A stretch of 64,000 nucleotides of DNA, taken from Danxiaibacter flavus (GTDB taxonomy: Bacteria > Bacteroidota > Bacteroidia > Chitinophagales > Chitinophagaceae). The first letter of the stretch is position 1. Each line of letters opens with the position of its first letter. The stretch lies in assembly GCF_041060425.1 (NCBI RefSeq), contig NZ_JAULBC010000002.1, forward strand, positions 434,001 to 498,000, in the 5' to 3' direction. The notes below the pieces were generated by a model, which searched no databases, was not told the DNA's origin, and saw only the letters and a program-made list of their open reading frames with translations. The position numbers were made by a program, and so were the translations under genes. Shown here in pieces: positions 59,567 to 64,000 of the stretch.

Positions 59567-60418
59567 TTATTTTAAGTTAGATAACCAGAGTGCAGCATAT
59601 TGTTTAGTATAAAAAATTGCTGCAAACACATACCAGCGCCAGTCAGGATAAAACTTCTTCATGAAAGTCGCGTGATTTTTAATTCCCATCTTCCTAACCT
59701 GGTATAATCGTTCCCTGGAGGAACTTCCCTTGTGGATATGCATCACTTTAGCATCCGGTAAAAAATCAACCTCATAGCCTAGCTGTCTGAATTGCCAGCA
59801 CCATAAAACATCTTCACAATACATGAAAAAATCTTCGGCCAGCTTTTGTCCGGGAAGCTGTTGCACTATTTTGGAAGGAAACAACATAAATGTACCCCAA
59901 ACCCAATCACACCGCATAAAACTCTGATGATCAAAATAGCGATGAAGCATCAAAGAAGCCTGTTTCTCTTTAGACAAGAGTTTGTATAGAGGTATTACTT
60001 CCAGCAGCTCCCACCCTATTGTTCTGAAACGCCTGCAATTGTGCTGAATTCGTCCGTCCGGATATGTTAATTGGCAAGTCACCATTCCCACACCGGCATG
60101 TGCAGTTATGTAATCGTAACAAATTTTGGGTGCATTATTAATCAATTCCGTATCGCTGTTAAGCAACAGCAGATATTCTCCTTCCGCATTTTTAATCCCC
60201 AGATTATTCCCTCCCGCAAAACCTGTGTTTGTCTCACTTGCAATCAATTTAATTGAAGGAAACTTCTCTTTAAACAGTCTCGGGTCACATTCAATAGAAG
60301 CGTTATCCACCAACACGATTTCGAACGTTAAATCGGTTAACTTCTCATAGATAGATTGAATGCATCTACAAGTAAGTTCAAACGTATTGTAATTGATAAT
60401 GATGATAGATAATTGCAT
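59567..60418 (-). CDS. GT2 family glycosyltransferase (rhamnosyltransferase-like)
   Basis: 283 residues forming a GT-A fold. IIIINYNTFELTCRCIQSIY and EIVLVDNAS bind the nucleotide. LLLLNSDTELI supplies the DxD-equivalent, and DWVWGTFMLFPSKIV and EDFFMYCEDVLWCWQFRQLG are characteristic of WbbL-like rhamnosyltransferases. It runs opposite to the preceding cluster and 5 bp after the next GT2 gene, so the two are co-transcribed. Confidence 0.92.
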   Translation of the reverse strand: MQLSIIIINYNTFELTCRCIQSIYEKLTDLTFEIVLVDNASIECDPRLFKEKFPSIKLIASETNTGFAGGNNLGIKNAEGEYLLLLNSDTELINNAPKICYDYITAHAGVGMVTCQLTYPDGRIQHNCRRFRTIGWELLEVIPLYKLLSKEKQASLMLHRYFDHQSFMRCDWVWGTFMLFPSKIVQQLPGQKLAEDFFMYCEDVLWCWQFRQLGYEVDFLPDAKVMHIHKGSSSRERLYQVRKMGIKNHATFMKKFYPDWRWYVFAAIFYTKQYAALWLSNLK

Positions 60419-60423
60419 ACCTG

Positions 60424-61476
60424 CTAACCCGTTTTATAGAAGTAGGGTTTGTTATTAATAATCCTGGTAAAATGATTAAAAACACATCCAAGATTCTCAA
60501 TATAATTTGAAAGATTTTTCCAGCTGAATGTGACTTTTCGCTTGAATATTTTTTCAATTAGAACTCCAACTGCAAAGATTGGAATCTCAACAATAAAAAT
60601 TCCAAGCATAATTAAAAACCAGAAAACACCATATTGCTTGCGGATCCGAACCATCATAGATAGCATTACCTGCCTCCCCTTCTTGTTCCACAGGTTCTTG
60701 CCATTCTCATTTTCCGTTGTATCGTAATAGTCTCCACTGGTAGCGCCACCTAAGTGAATTACCTGCGGTTCACCATATAAATACATATCACCTTGTTTTC
60801 TGAGCCGGCTGCACCATTCTATTTCTTCAGCGTACATGAAAAAATCTTCATCAAGCAAACCCGCTTTATCCACTACTTCACTTCTTGCCATTAAGAATGC
60901 ACCAACAATCCAGTCGACAGATACTTTTTCCTGTACGCTAGTAATACTAGGCACACGTGTTTTCAACTTATATCCCCAGTATCTTATAAAACGGCCTAGG
61001 TACGGAAGAGGAAGAAGAAAGTTGAATCCGCCTTTTACAAAATGAGCACCTGAAATCTGATGACTTCCGTCAGTATTTAGCAATTGAACACCGCAGGCGA
61101 CAGCTTGCGAATCTTTTTCGAAAAGATCAAGTACTTTGTCCAATGCCCTATTCAGTACAATTGTATCTGAGTTTAATAACAGTACATTTTTTCCTCTTGC
61201 GATCCGGATTGCCGCATTGTTCGCTCTTGCAAATCCGGAATTATAACCCATCTGCAACCATTTTACTTCGGGAAACGAAACTGATAGAACCTCTCTGCAA
61301 TTGTCCCCCGAATCATTATCGACCACGACAATTTCAAAGCTATGCCTGCTGGTTTCCCTGTAAACACTTTCTATACAATCAGTAACCAGTTTGCATGACT
61401 TGTAATTAACAATAATAATTGTCAGATCCAAATTCTTTACATCAACTGAAATGTGTTCTTTTTCCAAATTATTCAA
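60424..61476 (-). CDS. GT2 family glycosyltransferase with C-terminal membrane segment
   Basis: 350 residues. The GT-A catalytic part (1-270) has IIIVNYKSCKLVTDCIESVY, IVVVDNDSGDN, VLLLNSDTIVL, DWIVGAFLMARSEVV and EDFFMYAEEIEWCSRLRKQG. A hydrophobic helix pair (FWFLIMLGIFIVEIPIFAVGVLI) anchors it. It is related to the downstream GT2 over the whole catalytic domain; the two could be successive transferases of one polysaccharide. Confidence 0.92.
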   Translation of the reverse strand: MNNLEKEHISVDVKNLDLTIIIVNYKSCKLVTDCIESVYRETSRHSFEIVVVDNDSGDNCREVLSVSFPEVKWLQMGYNSGFARANNAAIRIARGKNVLLLNSDTIVLNRALDKVLDLFEKDSQAVACGVQLLNTDGSHQISGAHFVKGGFNFLLPLPYLGRFIRYWGYKLKTRVPSITSVQEKVSVDWIVGAFLMARSEVVDKAGLLDEDFFMYAEEIEWCSRLRKQGDMYLYGEPQVIHLGGATSGDYYDTTENENGKNLWNKKGRQVMLSMMVRIRKQYGVFWFLIMLGIFIVEIPIFAVGVLIEKIFKRKVTFSWKNLSNYIENLGCVFNHFTRIINNKPYFYKTG

Positions 61477-61503
61477 GACTGCGAAACTTTGTCATGGCAA
61501 ATA

Positions 61504-64000
61504 TTAGGCTATATGCTTATTACGCCTCATTTCGAACCAGATACAAAGCCCGATAATTACAAATGATATTAATCCTACAACCAGGCTTAAGGTGCTGGCC
61601 AGGCTGTATGATTTAGGTTTAAATGAAAACTGTATTGTATGTTCGCCAGCAGGAACTGCCAATCCGCGTAAGGCGTAATCCGTCTTTACGATTGGAGCTT
61701 CTTTGCCATCAATATACGCGTGCCAGCCAAGTGGATAATAGATCTCGCTAAATACCGCAAACTGGTTAGCAGATGATTTAGATGAATAGGTTATTTCATC
61801 ATTGAGATTTTTAACCAGCTTAATTGAAGCAGCAGAATCAAACTGCGGTTTAAATGTGATCTTGGCTTGTTCTCTTTTATCAACAACAGCACTATCCGCA
61901 GTATTTAAAGAATCCAAAGCTTTCATTTCCTCATTGGCGTTATTTACGTATTGGATGTCTTTAACAAACCAAACCGGTCCAAGTGCTCCGGGATTTTGTT
62001 GTGCTATCGGCTGCCTGTCTGCAGGGTTAGACATGATGAAATATTTTGTATTCAACATGTTATAAACGTGCATATTGCCCTTGGAAAGCTGATTTTCTAT
62101 TAAATCCTGATACAATGCAAGTTTTGCAGGGTGATATCCGCCTACTGAATTGAAATAGTAAGATGCACGGGAATCTTCAAATGGACTGCCGGCAGTTTGA
62201 TCGAATACCCTGAAATAACCAGTGTCCTGCTTAATCTGTGTATCAGCCCTGTTTAATGCAAAGCTACCCAGGAAATCATCAGACGTAACAAAATGATCGC
62301 TATTCAAATAACGCAGATCCACATTCACCTGATCAATGAAACTTAGCAGCACTATAGCGATCAGTGCGTATTCAGTCTTGATTCTTTTCTGATATACAAG
62401 CCATATTATCGCAGCAAATATTGCAACCAAAACAATTAAACGAAGAAGATCTTTACCATACAGTCCTTTACGATCCTCTACCAGGCCGTTGCTGATGGAT
62501 TTGGCCACCTGGGTTGCCTGCTGACTTACCTGCGGTGAAGGAGCTTTTCCCTGGCTATACATCTGAGCCAGGCTTCCGGAAATCAACTCATTAACCTGTT
62601 TGTCCCTGGTTCCCATAAAATCAGAACTGAAGTATGTAACAATAAGCACGAGAACAACAGCACCGGTGATCACGCCGGTCAATTTCAGTTTCTTGAAAAA
62701 TACCTGCTTATCTAAATTTCCATAGAACATTTCCTGCAATGCCATTGCAGCCAGCAGACAAAATGTAAACTGGGGAATGATCATTGCCATCGAAGGCGCA
62801 CGGAACTTATTATACATCGGCAAATGATCGAACAGAAAATAGTTAATCGATGAGAAGTTGCTACCCCATCCGAGTACTATGCCAACGATGGTTGCCGCAA
62901 TAATCCAGCCAATATGCCAGCTACGGACAAATACTAAACCAGCGATAAACAATATACAGATAATTGCTCCAAGGTAAACCGGCCCTGACGTACTTGGCTG
63001 ATTGCCCCAATAAGAGGACATGTATTGATAGAAATAATTAATCGCCTCGTTAGGTAGTGAAGCGTTCTGCATGGCTTCTACGGCCTTACTATTTTCTCCA
63101 AGCTCTGCAGGTCCCGACCCACCTCCATTATAAGCTGGTAATACAAACGTCATTGTTTCACCTACTCCATAACTCCACATGAAGGCATAATCTTTATCAA
63201 GCCCCCCTTTTGTTTTGTTGTTATCATTTGCTGTTGTTGCCAGCTCTGACCTTCCACCGCGCATGGTCTCCTTGGCATACTCATATGTGGTAAATGTAAT
63301 TACCGAGTTTGCGAGAAAACCTAAAATTGCTGATCCCGCGATTAATATCGCACAGAGAAAGAGATGTTTGAATTCTTTTGTTTTGAATGTCTTGATGAGG
63401 TAAGCAACACCGATGCAAAGAAGTATCAGCAAGAAATAATAAACGATCTGCATGTGGTTCTGTCCAATGAAAAGCGTCCAGAAGATGACCGAGACCGCTA
63501 ACCCGAGCCAGTACCGTCGTTGAATCAATAAAATAACGCCGGCTATAACGGCCGGAGCATACCCCATTGCCGCAAATTTTGTTATATGACCAACTTGTAC
63601 CAGTATTACATTGTATGATGAAAATGCATAAGCCAACGCACCGAATATTCTGATCCAAAACTTAAAGTTGAGTGTACAACCTAATATGTAAAAACACACG
63701 CACGCAATAAAGAATAAGTTCGCAGGTTGCGGCAGAAAATTAATTGCATAGCTAAGCATGCTAACCGAAATGTGGTTCTTATCTTCCACCAATATTTGAA
63801 ATGCCGGCATACCGCCAAACATACTGTTTGTCCACAAGGGATAATATCCATGCTTTTCTTTAAAATCGATCGACTGCTGGGCCATTCCTTTAGCGCCAAC
63901 CATGTCGTGCTGATTTACAACAAGGCCTTTTAATGCAGGAAGGCAGTAAAAGCAAGAGATTACCAAAAAGATTGCTATAGCGAAAACATGAGGCTTTATC
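61504..64000 (-). CDS. YfhO-family polytopic membrane protein (N-terminus outside the window)
   Basis: At least 830 residues; the frame continues past the right edge (IKPHVFAIAIFLVISCF). About a dozen membrane helices fill the first 560 residues, with the conserved loop YYPLWTNSMFGGMPAF early on. A final helix (TLSLVVGLISFVIIGLCIWF) follows a periplasmic beta-rich part (ITYSSKSSANQFAVFSEIYYPLGWHAYIDGKEA). YfhO proteins belong to the GT-C-like superfamily and decorate teichoic acids or other surface glycans in other bacteria. It lies 27 bp upstream of the GT2 pair and is read with them. Confidence 0.88.
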   Translation of the reverse strand, partial: IKPHVFAIAIFLVISCFYCLPALKGLVVNQHDMVGAKGMAQQSIDFKEKHGYYPLWTNSMFGGMPAFQILVEDKNHISVSMLSYAINFLPQPANLFFIACVCFYILGCTLNFKFWIRIFGALAYAFSSYNVILVQVGHITKFAAMGYAPAVIAGVILLIQRRYWLGLAVSVIFWTLFIGQNHMQIVYYFLLILLCIGVAYLIKTFKTKEFKHLFLCAILIAGSAILGFLANSVITFTTYEYAKETMRGGRSELATTANDNNKTKGGLDKDYAFMWSYGVGETMTFVLPAYNGGGSGPAELGENSKAVEAMQNASLPNEAINYFYQYMSSYWGNQPSTSGPVYLGAIICILFIAGLVFVRSWHIGWIIAATIVGIVLGWGSNFSSINYFLFDHLPMYNKFRAPSMAMIIPQFTFCLLAAMALQEMFYGNLDKQVFFKKLKLTGVITGAVVLVLIVTYFSSDFMGTRDKQVNELISGSLAQMYSQGKAPSPQVSQQATQVAKSISNGLVEDRKGLYGKDLLRLIVLVAIFAAIIWLVYQKRIKTEYALIAIVLLSFIDQVNVDLRYLNSDHFVTSDDFLGSFALNRADTQIKQDTGYFRVFDQTAGSPFEDSRASYYFNSVGGYHPAKLALYQDLIENQLSKGNMHVYNMLNTKYFIMSNPADRQPIAQQNPGALGPVWFVKDIQYVNNANEEMKALDSLNTADSAVVDKREQAKITFKPQFDSAASIKLVKNLNDEITYSSKSSANQFAVFSEIYYPLGWHAYIDGKEAPIVKTDYALRGLAVPAGEHTIQFSFKPKSYSLASTLSLVVGLISFVIIGLCIWFEMRRNKHIA

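Overview
The window comes from a member of the Bacteroidota, most likely Chitinophagia/Chitinophagaceae. This is inferred from a SusC/SusD pair with an ECF sigma and FecR-type anti-sigma, a DUF6377-type regulator, TlpA proteins with a DUF4369-like domain, HisIE, -7 boxes of the form TAnnTTTG instead of sigma-70 promoters, weak Shine-Dalgarno signals, and intergenic spaces full of short imperfect inverted repeats. No phage, integrase, IS transposase, CRISPR array or rRNA gene is visible. Both ends cut a gene: a 7TMR-DISM sensor at the left edge and a YfhO-type membrane protein at the right edge.

Layout. (1) 1-3060: a leftward operon encodes an E1/ThiF-like protein, a GNAT protein resembling N-acyl-amino-acid/autoinducer synthases, and a translationally coupled 7TMR-DISM sensor. 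A response regulator is divergent from it. This is the best candidate for an undescribed signalling system. (2) 3.2-8.2 kb: thioredoxin, a glutamine amidotransferase, a small hypothetical protein, a B12-binding radical SAM protein with a CX4CX2C cluster motif, a five-copy 82-bp tandem repeat and tRNA-Leu. (3) 8.3-30 kb: a polysaccharide-utilization region. It holds a membrane regulator, a GH97 alpha-glucosidase, ECF sigma, FecR anti-sigma, SusC with an STN domain, SusD, two GH127-type enzymes, an MGH1/GH63-like hydrolase, an SGNH hydrolase, a 48-residue DUF5989 protein and a GH32 enzyme. (4) 30-34 kb: a LuxE/PaaK-like acyltransferase divergent from a lipoprotein, a UbiA-like membrane protein, a CarboxypepD_reg protein and an ArsC-family protein.

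(5) 34-47.7 kb: a long leftward amino-acid biosynthesis block, trpE-G-D-C-F-B-A then hisH-A-F-IE. Three unrelated GNAT acetyltransferases, a PIN toxin-antitoxin pair and a small membrane protein sit between the biosynthetic genes. Upstream of trpE is a transcription attenuator: a 20-codon leader peptide with three consecutive Trp codons, an anti-terminator arm and an intrinsic terminator. (6) 48.3-54 kb: ahcY with a good Bacteroidota promoter, then leftward EVE-domain, LutA-like, ribH/TPR and pdhA genes. (7) 54-64 kb: a surface-glycan cluster with a small conserved protein, a methyltransferase, a glycosyltransferase-methyltransferase fusion, an SDR epimerase/dehydratase with YxxxR in place of YxxxK, a GT9-like transferase, two GT2 transferases and YfhO.

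How the parts work together. The SusCD region has the components of trans-envelope signalling (STN domain to FecR to ECF sigma) that would switch on import and breakdown of an arabinose/glucose-containing glycan. The trp block would be tuned to tryptophan supply by leader-peptide attenuation. The glycan cluster would build and decorate a surface polysaccharide.
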